In this document: positions 8,098-16,154 of the stretch, in pieces | Layout: every line of letters begins with the position of its first letter | Numbering within the stretch: position 1 is the first letter of the stretch | Assembly: GCA_040384865.1 (NCBI GenBank) | Contig: JAZKIM010000010.1 | Span: forward strand, 1 to 23,703 | Length of the DNA: 23,703 bases | Direction of reading: 5' to 3' | Source of the DNA: JBDKLC01 sp040384865 | GTDB taxonomy: Bacteria; Patescibacteriota; Minisyncoccia; Phycocordibacterales; CAIZLB01 | Notes under the pieces: generated by a model | What the model was told of the DNA's origin: nothing | Seen by the model: the letters and a program-made list of their open reading frames with translations, nothing else | Database searches by the model: none | Program-made: the position numbers and the translations under genes

Positions 8098-8673
8098 ATG
8101 AGAAAAATAATCTTCGACATTGAAACCAGGAACTCATTCCAGGATGTAGGGAAAGCTGATCCTGCCCTACTCGATATTTCAGTAGTGTGCATTTACGATT
8201 CCGAGACAGATAGCTATAGCAGCTATCTCCAAGAAGACTTGAATAAACTTTGGCCGATAATTGAAAAGGCAGATATGCTCATCACATTCAACGGTGATCA
8301 TTTCGATATTCCCCTTTTGAATAAGTACTACCCGGGAGATCTCACTCATATCAAAAGTCTTGATCTTCTAAAGGAAGTACGAAAATCCCTTGGCCATCGA
8401 ATCGGGCTTGGTCTCATAGCCCAAGGTACTTTAAACAAGGGTAAGGGTGGCCATGGTCTTGAAGCTATCGAATGGTGGAGAAAAGGTGAGATAGAAAAGA
8501 TCATCAAGTACTGCCTTGAGGACGTAAAAATCACCAAAGAAATCTATGAATACGCCTTGGCAAACAAAAAGCTCAAGTACCAAGAAGGTGAACAAGTCAT
8601 TGAATTTCCGCTACAGACAGACAATTGGGAGATAAAAGAAGAGGTTAAAATGACCTTCAGTCTTCCATTTTAA
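8098..8673 (+). CDS. predicted ribonuclease H-like 3'-5' exonuclease (DEDDy type, YprB-like)
   Basis: 191 residues with the three acidic exonuclease motifs of the DnaQ-like superfamily: FDIE (D7, E9), FNGDHFDIPLL (N65...D70) and YCLED (Y138, D142). The last is the YxxxD form that defines DEDDy enzymes. It would use two metal ions to remove nucleotides from a 3' end. Length and the conserved SLDLLKEVRKSLGHRIGL core resemble the stand-alone YprB/RNase_H_2 domain proteins rather than the polymerase III epsilon subunit. DNA or RNA substrate cannot be told. Its ATG is one base after the hisS stop, so the two are probably translated together, though no functional link is obvious. Confidence 0.82.
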   Translation: MRKIIFDIETRNSFQDVGKADPALLDISVVCIYDSETDSYSSYLQEDLNKLWPIIEKADMLITFNGDHFDIPLLNKYYPGDLTHIKSLDLLKEVRKSLGHRIGLGLIAQGTLNKGKGGHGLEAIEWWRKGEIEKIIKYCLEDVKITKEIYEYALANKKLKYQEGEQVIEFPLQTDNWEIKEEVKMTFSLPF

Positions 8674-8679
8674 CGAGCA

Positions 8680-8688
8680 TGATATACT
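8680..8688 (+). promoter_or_regulatory. candidate extended -10 promoter for the DsbA-like gene
   Basis: TGATATACT has the TGn extension directly followed by TATACT (5 of 6 to TATAAT). No good -35 lies 16-18 bases upstream, as is usual for extended -10 promoters. The predicted start point near 8695 gives a leader of about 26 nt to the ATG at 8721. Confidence 0.45.
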
Positions 8689-8720
8689 GGGAAACATAAT
8701 TTTATCAATTAGCAGATTTT

Positions 8721-9434
8721 ATGAATACTACAGCACAAAAACTAATTATTCCGATCGCGATTATTATCGCCGGAGGCCTCATTGCGGCAGCTATTTTCTT
8801 CACCCAAAGCAAACCTCTAACAAAGCCAAATGTTGCTGATGTATTAAAGCAAGGAGCCGAAGTAACAGTTACTCCTGTTACAGACGCAGATCATATTCGT
8901 GGGAACAAGGATGCAAAAATAATTATCGTTGATTACTCTGATCTCGAATGCCCTTTCTGTAAAAGTTTTCATCTCACGATCAAGCGCATCTTTGACGAAT
9001 ATGGCGCTGGAAATAAAGTTGCCTGGGTATATCGCCACTTCCCGCTTGATATCCATAAAAAGGCACCAAAAGAGGCTGAAGCTTCTGAATGTGCCAATGA
9101 GCTGGGCGGTACTGATGGTTTCTGGAAATATATTGACGAGGTTTATGCCGTCACAACGTCTAACGACACTCTCGATCTTACACAGCTTCCTGTTATTGCT
9201 GAAAAGATTGGACTTGATAAAGCAAAATTCATTACCTGCCTCGATAGCGGTAAGTATAAGGAGAAAATTGACACACAATATGCAGAAGCTCGAGCGGCAG
9301 GCGCTACTGGTACTCCTTACACCGTCATTATAATAAACGGTGAGAGCATCCCACTAGTAGACGAACAAGGACGAAGTCTAGGAGCTCTTCCATATACATC
9401 ATTTAAAGCAGTCATTGAGCAGTTCTTGAAATAG
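8721..9434 (+). CDS. membrane-anchored DsbA-like thiol:disulfide oxidoreductase
   Basis: 237 residues. Residues about 7-26 form one hydrophobic segment after a short N terminus, giving a signal anchor with the rest outside the membrane. The thioredoxin-fold domain has the active site CPFC at 77-80 in YSDLECPFCKSF and the cis-proline loop at ATGTPYTVIING, the DsbA/BdbD-like (thioredoxin_4) pattern. It is expected to introduce or shuffle disulfides in exported proteins. Two further cysteines lie outside the active site (ASECANE and FITCLDS). A natural local client is the propeller pilin, which has exactly two cysteines. The gene has its own candidate promoter and ends TAG just before a strong terminator. 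Confidence 0.92.
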   Translation: MNTTAQKLIIPIAIIIAGGLIAAAIFFTQSKPLTKPNVADVLKQGAEVTVTPVTDADHIRGNKDAKIIIVDYSDLECPFCKSFHLTIKRIFDEYGAGNKVAWVYRHFPLDIHKKAPKEAEASECANELGGTDGFWKYIDEVYAVTTSNDTLDLTQLPVIAEKIGLDKAKFITCLDSGKYKEKIDTQYAEARAAGATGTPYTVIIINGESIPLVDEQGRSLGALPYTSFKAVIEQFLK

Positions 9435-9441
9435 TTTTAAA

Positions 9442-9485
9442 AGTAAATAAAAAACGCAAGCTGTAGCCTGCGTTTTTTATTTACT
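9442..9485. terminator. bidirectional intrinsic terminator between convergent genes
   Basis: A 20-base stem with one mismatch (9442-9461 against 9466-9485) and a TGTA loop. The GC-rich core is flanked by six A on the left and six T on the right, so it works as a terminator in both directions. It lies between the DsbA-like gene (+) and the helicase-nuclease gene (-), whose stop codon is two bases beyond the stem. Confidence 0.93.
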
Positions 9486-9486
9486 C

Positions 9487-12400
9487 CTACAAACCCAGAA
9501 GCAAATCTTCCTCAAACGCCCTGATCCCTTCCAAGTCTGGAGAATATTTTGAGATATCTGGAAAATCTAACTTCATAATTTTACCGTGTACAGCACAGGC
9601 AAGTTTTGCCAAACGCTCTGCTTGTTCCTTAGTTATATGCAACGAGAGATCAACAACGCGTCCTCCCATTGGTTCTATGAATTCAAGTACGCCGTTTACC
9701 ACTGAATACTTTCCTCCAAAATCCCGTGATCCCTCAACTAGCAGTTTATAAAATACAAGCTGTCGTTCATATTCATACAATTTAATTTTCTCATTCTGAT
9801 CTCTGCCGTCCCAGCTATCCTTAGCCTTGCCTGTCTTATAATCATGAACTTCAAATTTATTACCACCGGTCTCTACCACTCGATCAATCTTACCCGTAAG
9901 CTGCGTGTCGTGATCCAAAACCACTCCCTGATCCTTAAAGTTAACCTCTGTCTTGTCCGTAGCTAAAAAAGTATCCTTTTTAACCTTATAAAATGCCGCT
10001 AGAGCCTCTCTGCCGCGTTTTTCGTACATAGTGTGGTCTGTCTTCGACAAACGCTCTCGACGCAGATATTCATCAAACCAAGCAATCAACTGTTCTTCCT
10101 CAGGCAGCTTTCCTTCTCGACGCAGGCTAACGCTCAGCTGCTCAAGAGATGAGTGGATAGCAGAGCCGTAAGAGCCAGAAGGTGTCCTCGATTGTGGAAA
10201 TCGAAGTAGATTTTGTTCAAGGAATGTTTGAGGTCCCTTACCTTTTACATTAAGAAAGTTATTCAAATGAGTGACGGAAAGTTGATAGTTTTCAAGCAAC
10301 GATTCAAGCAACCTTCGTTCCTCTCCCAAAAATGGAGGTGTGTGATATCGGAGCCAAGATGCGGTTAACAATTCATGTGCTTCAGGAGTACCATCAACAT
10401 CTATATTTTCAACACCTTCCAGTGAGCTATATATATCCCTAAGGGCCTCCTTTTCAAGCGCCTTACTATCTTCCTGTTCACCAGGGAGGAGAAACCTGAG
10501 TAGAGAGGAGGGCTCACCATCATCTCTCACTTCATATGAAGTGAGATAAAGATAGCGCTTAGCTCTAGTGAGGGCGACATAGAACAAACGAAGTTGATCG
10601 TCCTGATCATCTCCTGCTGGATCAATCGGTAAATTCAATGGAAAAGAAATCTTTTTTCCAAGCCCTCTTCCTGCCCACACGTCATCCTGACAAGACAAAA
10701 CAAACACGGTTTCAAACTCAAGACCTTTTGCTTTATGTGCACTCAACAGGTATACAGATGAATTGATACTGCCAAAAGGGCTCTTGTCGTTCAGGGGAAT
10801 ATCATTCTTTTCATGTAGATCGACAAAATGGACAAGATCACGCAAAAGTAATAGTTCGCTCTTGTTGTTTTTACCCTTGTATTCACGGAGGGCTCGCACA
10901 AAGACACGCAAACTTGAAAGAAATGTTAGATATTCCGCACGGGCATGATCAAATCGTTCTTTACTGAAATAATATTCTTTAAACGGACTGACATAAGTCC
11001 CTTCATCCGCGGCTTTAAATATTTTACCAATATCCTCGATGTCTTCCTCATCCTCCGATTCGGCCGCAAGTATTACGTGTGCGCCAATCATCATATCGAG
11101 CATCTTCTCAAGCGGTTCATGCGCCGCTTTTACCCCAAGCTCAAGTAGGAACTTCCCCACGGCACGCACCTTCGCATCTTCACTTTCTATCATTACATAG
11201 ATCCATGTCACTCGCTGCCACTTTCCAATCTCATCAGTACCCTCCTTTTCCATTTTTCCCCTGGAAGCAACGGTAGAGATTTTCCAAATGGTTTCGCGTG
11301 ACAGCTTCCAAAATGGATAGCTAAGAATTTCAGGCAAAAATTGATCTGCCTCCTCTCGCGATGCATCTGCCAATGAAACAATGAATCTCGCTATCATAAC
11401 AAGCTGATGAATATGTGGCTCTAGGAAGACGTTCTGTTCTCGCTCGTAGCGAATCGGGACTCCAGCACCCTGCATAAATGGCACGATTGATTCGAGCTGA
11501 TGATGTTTCCTGGCAATGACAGCAATTTCTTCAGGCTTCCTGCCGCTGTCGATGAGACGCTTGATTTCTCGGGATACAAAGTGATATTCATGCAAACTAC
11601 TTTTAAAACGTCGGTGCGTAATACCTTGGCTACCCTTCTCTTTTTTAGCAAGATCGGGATGTGATGAAACCAAGGTCTTTTCCATTTCAGGAAGAAGATT
11701 TTCAAGACGATTTTCTCCCTTACGAATGATATGTGAGGCAACGTCAAGAATGTCCTGAGTTGAACGATAGTTTGCAGTCATGGTGACTAATGAGACATCA
11801 GTGTAAATTCTCTTGAAATCAAGAATATTAGAAAGCTCCGCTCCTTGAAACTTGTACACCGCCTGATCATCATCACCTACCACCATGAGATTTGGCCTAC
11901 CTTCATTTACCGGCGCGTCCGCAATCAATCGCAGCAATCTCATCTGAGCATCATTTGTATCCTGAAATTCATCGACGAGCATATACTGATATTGTTCCTG
12001 TAATTCATATCTAAGACGTGGATTCTTTTCAATAGCTGCAATGGTATCCAATATCATGTCATCGAAGTCATAAAGGCCACGTAGATGCATAATTTCAAAA
12101 TAGCGTTCATATACATCAGCAAGAGCAATCATCTTTTCTATATTCAGTGCATCTTTAAAAACACGATTTCCTTCATCATCTTTTTTCATCATCTTTTCTT
12201 TCCAAGCAGAAAGCGGTTTTGTTTCATCCGCCTCGCAAGCTCTTTCAAGAGTCATTTCAAGAGAACGAGCAATCACGCCCGAAAGAGCTGGAACATTAAC
12301 CTGTTTAGGTGCACCCCTCGAAATTTTATCTAATTTAGAAATAGCATTAGCTACTTCATCAAAACTTTTTTTACTCATTCGAGCATTAAATAACGGGGCC

Positions 12401-12963
12401 AGTATTTCATTAATATCCCCTAACTCTTTCTGGTTTTCAGCCAAAACAGATTTAAATTCAGACGGAGCAAGCCCAGCTTTCTTTATATTGGCAATTGAAG
12501 AAGATACAGAACGAAGATATACATATCCTTGCTCTGGATGTACAGAGCGTAATGGATTACTGTGTGGTAATGAATCAAATATTTCTTCAAGAATAGCTAT
12601 CTGTCCAAGCGGATCAGCGGCAGCAAAAAGGGCGCCGCCATAAAAGAATTCAGGATATTTTTGAATTATATTTACACAAAAATTATGGAAGGTATGAATA
12701 GCAACTCGATAAGCTTCCTGTCCCATAAGTTTTACAAGACGATCTCGCATGTTCAGCGCTGCAGACTCAGTAAAGGTAAGACAAAGAATGTTCGAAGGTA
12801 GCACCTGAGTCTGCCGCAAGATATTAGCCACACGTAAACTGAGGATTTGAGTCTTACCGCTTCCTGGCCCTGCAACCACAAGCAACGGCCCTTCTACGGC
12901 GTCTACGGCCTGTTTTTGAGCTTTATTTAATTTGGTGTATGCTTCATCGAAGTCCATTTTCAT
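9487..12963 (-). CDS. UvrD/PcrA-type superfamily I helicase fused to a RecB-like PD-(D/E)XK nuclease
   Basis: 1158 residues, against about 720 for plain UvrD/PcrA. Helicase motifs in order: Walker A GPGSGKT (32-38), LTFTESAALNMRDRL (Ia), LVDEFQDT (II), VVGDDDQAVYKFQGA (III), TANYRST (IV), HKAKGLEFETVFVL (V) and FYVALTRAKRYLYL (VI). The C terminus adds a nuclease domain: GSAIHSSLE, then GKIDRV and VHDYKTGK at about 1025-1047, which supply the Asp and the D-x-K catalytic pair of the RecB/AddA class. The architecture matches AdnA/AdnB and AddA end-processing enzymes, so DNA double-strand break repair is the likely role. No four-cysteine iron-sulfur cluster is visible. The start ATGAAAATG is 36 bases after rpoD. 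A TATGAT hexamer sits six bases upstream, hinting at a leaderless transcript. Confidence 0.93.
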   Translation of the reverse strand: MKMDFDEAYTKLNKAQKQAVDAVEGPLLVVAGPGSGKTQILSLRVANILRQTQVLPSNILCLTFTESAALNMRDRLVKLMGQEAYRVAIHTFHNFCVNIIQKYPEFFYGGALFAAADPLGQIAILEEIFDSLPHSNPLRSVHPEQGYVYLRSVSSSIANIKKAGLAPSEFKSVLAENQKELGDINEILAPLFNARMSKKSFDEVANAISKLDKISRGAPKQVNVPALSGVIARSLEMTLERACEADETKPLSAWKEKMMKKDDEGNRVFKDALNIEKMIALADVYERYFEIMHLRGLYDFDDMILDTIAAIEKNPRLRYELQEQYQYMLVDEFQDTNDAQMRLLRLIADAPVNEGRPNLMVVGDDDQAVYKFQGAELSNILDFKRIYTDVSLVTMTANYRSTQDILDVASHIIRKGENRLENLLPEMEKTLVSSHPDLAKKEKGSQGITHRRFKSSLHEYHFVSREIKRLIDSGRKPEEIAVIARKHHQLESIVPFMQGAGVPIRYEREQNVFLEPHIHQLVMIARFIVSLADASREEADQFLPEILSYPFWKLSRETIWKISTVASRGKMEKEGTDEIGKWQRVTWIYVMIESEDAKVRAVGKFLLELGVKAAHEPLEKMLDMMIGAHVILAAESEDEEDIEDIGKIFKAADEGTYVSPFKEYYFSKERFDHARAEYLTFLSSLRVFVRALREYKGKNNKSELLLLRDLVHFVDLHEKNDIPLNDKSPFGSINSSVYLLSAHKAKGLEFETVFVLSCQDDVWAGRGLGKKISFPLNLPIDPAGDDQDDQLRLFYVALTRAKRYLYLTSYEVRDDGEPSSLLRFLLPGEQEDSKALEKEALRDIYSSLEGVENIDVDGTPEAHELLTASWLRYHTPPFLGEERRLLESLLENYQLSVTHLNNFLNVKGKGPQTFLEQNLLRFPQSRTPSGSYGSAIHSSLEQLSVSLRREGKLPEEEQLIAWFDEYLRRERLSKTDHTMYEKRGREALAAFYKVKKDTFLATDKTEVNFKDQGVVLDHDTQLTGKIDRVVETGGNKFEVHDYKTGKAKDSWDGRDQNEKIKLYEYERQLVFYKLLVEGSRDFGGKYSVVNGVLEFIEPMGGRVVDLSLHITKEQAERLAKLACAVHGKIMKLDFPDISKYSPDLEGIRAFEEDLLLGL

Positions 12964-12969
12964 AAAGAC

Positions 12970-12975
12970 ATCATA
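12970..12975 (-). promoter_or_regulatory. candidate -10 element giving a leaderless helicase-nuclease mRNA
   Basis: TATGAT on the minus strand, six bases before the ATG at 12963, so the predicted start point coincides with the A of the start codon. The -35 region 17 bases upstream (TTCAGT) is poor, so this is tentative. The gene may simply be read through from rpoD. Confidence 0.3.
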
Positions 12976-12999
12976 CTACCAATCTTTCGTACACTGAAA

Positions 13000-14262
13000 T
13001 TAATAGTTTTTCAATCGATTAATCTTTTCGTGCTGTCGGATCTTCTCATGAGCCTTCGCTTCTATTTGTCGAATACGTTCTCGAGTAACGCCAAACATCT
13101 TTCCCACCTCTTCAAGAGTGTGCTGAATGCCATCAGTAAGGCCGTGTCGGAGAGCTAAAATCTCTCTTTCTTTTTCTGAAAGATCATTCAAAATCTCTTT
13201 GACTTGGTCTGAAAGAATTCTTCGAGACGATTCTTGATCAGGAGAAAGGATCTTATCATCCGCGATGAAGTCTCCATAGGTAGATTTATCATCATCCTCA
13301 CCTACTGGAGTGTCCAAAGAAACGGTATTTTGGTCAATCTTTTCAATGGTATATATCTTATCGACATCAAGTCCCATTTCAGTGGCAATTTCTTCAGGCA
13401 ATGGTTCTCGTCCAAGGTCTTGGAATAATCGTCGTACTACCTGTTTGTATTTGGCAATGGTTTCTACCATATGAACCGGCACCCGAATGGTTCGAGACTG
13501 ATCAGCAAGAGCTCGAGTGATTGATTGTCGAATCCACCAAGTAGCATAGGTCGAGAATTTAAAACCCTTTGACCAATCGAATTTATCTACAGCCTTGAAG
13601 AGACCGAGATTACCTTCCTGAATGAGATCAAGAAGCGTCAGGTCTGGAGAACGGTTAGCATATTTCTTTGCAATCGAAACCACCAATCGAAGGTTGGCCT
13701 TCGCAAGAAGACTTTTTGCCTCATCATCACCAAGCTCGATTCTCTTAGCAAGCTCTTTTTCATCATGAGCACTAATCAATGGGTATTGGCCGATTTCTTT
13801 AAGATACATCTGGATGGAATCGTAACCGGATTCACTTCGGCTTCCTTGGGCATATTTCTTGAGCATTTCTTCCTCGTCCCCTTTTACATCAAGAAGCCCA
13901 CCCCCCTCGAGCACATCAACTCCGGCTACTGAGAGCTTTTCATACAAAGTTTCAAGAAAAGTAACGTCCTCTTCAATATTTGGAAAATCCTTTAAGATTT
14001 CATCGTAGGTGATAAAACCTCTGTCCTTACCTTTTTTAAGGAGATGTTCCGCCTTTTGCTCAAAATTATTTCCCTTCTTACCTGCCTTGCCTTTTTCAGG
14101 GGCTTTTTTTGAATTAAAAGCTGCTTTGCTCACAGGCCTCTTTGCCTTCACCTGCTTTGCTTTTAGAGACTTTACTGGTTTGACCTTCTTTACTGCCACC
14201 TTTTTTGTTTTAGGAGCTTTATTCTTTACTTTCTTTGCAACTTTTTTTAATGTCTTTTTCAC
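13000..14262 (-). CDS. rpoD: primary RNA polymerase sigma factor (sigma-70) with a lysine-rich N-terminal tail
   Basis: Housekeeping sigma factor directing RNA polymerase to -10/-35 promoters such as those proposed here. The 420 residues start at GTG, with no clear Shine-Dalgarno. Residues 1-66 are a low-complexity basic tail with 26 lysines and one acidic residue. A short region 1.1-like helical part (FITYDEILKDFPNIEEDV) follows, then region 1.2 (SIQMYLKEIGQYPLI), region 2 (LRLVVSIAKKYANR, LDLIQEGNLGLFKAVDKFD, FKFSTYATWWIRQSI), region 3, and region 4 with the helix-turn-helix (TLEEVGKMFGVTRERIRQIEAKA). The non-conserved region between 1.2 and 2 is nearly absent, as in Gram-positive SigA. It lies 39 bases after dnaG, the classical dnaG-rpoD order. 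Confidence 0.96.
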   Translation of the reverse strand: MKKTLKKVAKKVKNKAPKTKKVAVKKVKPVKSLKAKQVKAKRPVSKAAFNSKKAPEKGKAGKKGNNFEQKAEHLLKKGKDRGFITYDEILKDFPNIEEDVTFLETLYEKLSVAGVDVLEGGGLLDVKGDEEEMLKKYAQGSRSESGYDSIQMYLKEIGQYPLISAHDEKELAKRIELGDDEAKSLLAKANLRLVVSIAKKYANRSPDLTLLDLIQEGNLGLFKAVDKFDWSKGFKFSTYATWWIRQSITRALADQSRTIRVPVHMVETIAKYKQVVRRLFQDLGREPLPEEIATEMGLDVDKIYTIEKIDQNTVSLDTPVGEDDDKSTYGDFIADDKILSPDQESSRRILSDQVKEILNDLSEKEREILALRHGLTDGIQHTLEEVGKMFGVTRERIRQIEAKAHEKIRQHEKINRLKNY

Positions 14263-14267
14263 GGTTG

Positions 14268-14295
14268 TTTACTTAATTTATTGATTTACTTAATT
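14268..14295. repeat. two direct copies of TTTACTTAATT before rpoD
   Basis: TTTACTTAATT occurs at 14268-14278 and again at 14285-14295, period 17, filling most of the gap between the dnaG stop and the rpoD GTG. The DNA is nearly all A and T, so chance is possible. It could instead be an untranslated spacer or a protein-binding pair. Confidence 0.4.
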
Positions 14296-14301
14296 AAAAC
14301 T

Positions 14302-16053
14302 TTATTTTTTATCTTTCTTTTGATGCAATTGTGCTAACTTTATTGAAATTTCCTGAAACTTATTGGTCAATGTTTGGACTGCTTCCTTGTCTCCCTTTCG
14401 TTCAGCAGTACTCAGCTGTGTCATATGTGTAGAGAGATTTTCTTTAAGAGTTCGCTCTTCCAGTTCATAGAGCAATTCACCTACGTCTTTTTCTATATTT
14501 ACGTCTTCGCCTCCAAGCATTTCTGCCTCAAAGATCAAAACATCAGAATCAGATGCCATGAGGCTATCAACACGTTCTGCAATTTCAGCGGAAACTATTT
14601 CCTTTATCCTCGCGATAATACGCTCCGACAATTCAATGTTATTCTTCTGCTTTAAAAGAAGGGCGGTGCCTATCAATCGCTCAATGACAGATTGTGTCGA
14701 AGTTCTCTTTCCCGTCTTTGCGTCAAAACTGCCTGCTGAATTTACGGAGGCTACAGGTGTTAGACCTTCGATAGCGACCGGTTTAGTATTTTTTAATTGT
14801 TCCCGAAGATCTTCCTCCGGAATTCCCGTGTTTAAACTAATAGTGGAGATGAAATGCGATTTATCGATAGCGCTTTGAATAGCTGCTACGTATGGCAAAA
14901 CTTCAATCTCTACTGCGTGCCAGAGCTTGCGCTCGTCCAACCCTTCTCTCGACAACATGTCGAGATGATATTCAATTATATGTTTTGAGTGCTTAAGCGC
15001 CTCTTTAAATTTCTCCTTGTTAGAAAGGAGTATTGATGCCGGATCCTCACCCGCCGGCAATGCGGCTATTTTTACATCCATACCGAGCGAGAGGGCGGCC
15101 GTCCACGCGCGAAGCGTTGCTTTGAGGCCTGCCTTATCGGCATCGTATACGATCATCAAATTATCCGATAGTTTCTTTATTTTTGCAAGATGCTGAAGGG
15201 TTAATGAAGTTCCTGATGTTGCTACTGCATTGGTATATCCATTTTGGTGACACATCAGGAGATCCATCTGGCCTTCAACCAGAATGGCATATTTCCATTG
15301 TCGAATTCCATCCTTAGCCTTGTGAAATCCATAAAGAACTTCGGACTTATTGAACAAGGGTGTTTCTGGGCTGTTTAAATACTTTGGTCCCTCAGTATCA
15401 GGGACACCGAAAAGTCTTCCAGAATACCCTATCACCCTACTAGACGCATCAAACAGGGGGAATATTACACGGCTGCGAAAGCGATCATAGTAGCCGTCCC
15501 CTTTTTCTGATCTCTTAACAAGGCCAACGTCTTCCATATCTTTAATATCAACGCCCTGGGCCGCAAGTATTTCTTGCGCTGTACGCCATTCGTTTGCAGC
15601 CCAGCCAATACGCCACTCCTCTATCGTTTTTTCAGTAAGACCGCGGTCAAGCAGATATTTTTTTGCTTCAGGAGAGTTCTTCTTCAAGTTGCCTTCAAAG
15701 AAAATTGTTGCTCGTTCAAGTACACTTCGAAGCTTATCCATTTCCCCTTTTGACGTATTGTCACCCTTGAATTGCTCAAGTTCAACCCCTGCCCGTTCAG
15801 CAAGAATCTTCAATGCTCCGACAAAGTCTACTTTTTCAAACTCTTCCACGAAGGTGAAAATATCCCCCTTCGCTCCGCAACCAAAGCAGTAGTATGAGTT
15901 TCTACCAGGAGAAACCATAAAAGATGGCGTCTTTTCTCCGTGGAACGGACACTTAGCCTTGTAGTTTGCTCCTGCCTTTTCAAGTTTAATATACGAACCA
16001 ACCACATCAGCAATATTCAGTCTCTCTTTGATTAATTCTGAAGATGATGACAT
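14302..16053 (-). CDS. dnaG: DNA primase
   Basis: Makes RNA primers at the replication fork, partnered with the replicative helicase. Started at the ATG at 16053 (MSSSSELIKERLN, 583 residues). The frame is open to 16104, but those extra codons cover the candidate promoter. Domains: CHC2-type zinc finger with C35, H38, C56 and C59 (CPFHGEKTPSF ... YYCFGCGAKGD), an RNA polymerase core from about 110, and a TOPRIM domain with E260 and D264 (LVEGQMD) and D304/D306 (IVYDADKAG), the metal-binding acidic residues. The last 130 or so residues are helical and probably form the helicase-binding domain, but they are too divergent to assign by motif. It lies downstream of rpoC and upstream of rpoD on the same strand. 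Confidence 0.96.
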   Translation of the reverse strand: MSSSSELIKERLNIADVVGSYIKLEKAGANYKAKCPFHGEKTPSFMVSPGRNSYYCFGCGAKGDIFTFVEEFEKVDFVGALKILAERAGVELEQFKGDNTSKGEMDKLRSVLERATIFFEGNLKKNSPEAKKYLLDRGLTEKTIEEWRIGWAANEWRTAQEILAAQGVDIKDMEDVGLVKRSEKGDGYYDRFRSRVIFPLFDASSRVIGYSGRLFGVPDTEGPKYLNSPETPLFNKSEVLYGFHKAKDGIRQWKYAILVEGQMDLLMCHQNGYTNAVATSGTSLTLQHLAKIKKLSDNLMIVYDADKAGLKATLRAWTAALSLGMDVKIAALPAGEDPASILLSNKEKFKEALKHSKHIIEYHLDMLSREGLDERKLWHAVEIEVLPYVAAIQSAIDKSHFISTISLNTGIPEEDLREQLKNTKPVAIEGLTPVASVNSAGSFDAKTGKRTSTQSVIERLIGTALLLKQKNNIELSERIIARIKEIVSAEIAERVDSLMASDSDVLIFEAEMLGGEDVNIEKDVGELLYELEERTLKENLSTHMTQLSTAERKGDKEAVQTLTNKFQEISIKLAQLHQKKDKK

Positions 16054-16075
16054 ATTTTGGTTTTTTATTGTGAGA

Positions 16076-16104
16076 ATTACAATGCGAGAGGTTCGGACAA
16101 GCAA
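16076..16104 (-). promoter_or_regulatory. candidate sigma-70 promoter for dnaG-rpoD
   Basis: On the minus strand TTGCTT (16099-16104), a 17-base spacer and TGTAAT (16076-16081). The predicted start is near 16069, giving a leader of about 16 nt to the dnaG ATG. The -35 lies within a stem-loop that follows rpoC. It would allow dnaG and rpoD to be expressed apart from rpoBC. Confidence 0.4.
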
Positions 16105-16124
16105 CCTGTGTTGGTTATCCGAAC
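16091..16124. repeat. inverted repeat after rpoC, overlapping the dnaG promoter region
   Basis: Arms GTTCGGA and TCCGAAC (7 of 7), with an inner AACC/GGTT pair, form a stem-loop 31 bases after the rpoC stop. There is no T-run on either side, so it is not a normal intrinsic terminator. It could be an operator, an RNA processing site or a weak termination signal. Confidence 0.5.
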
Positions 16125-16154
16125 TTACTCGTATGATAATGACGGATTGAGTAC

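Noticed and set aside
14009..14284. Plus-strand open frame rich in Phe opposite the rpoD N terminus
   Set aside because: It is the complement of the lysine-rich coding sequence (AAA/AAG read as TTT/CTT) and has no homology-like features or initiation signal.
16054..16104. Longer start for dnaG
   Set aside because: The extra 17 codons lie over the candidate promoter and do not resemble primase N termini, which begin close to the ELIKERLNIADVV segment.
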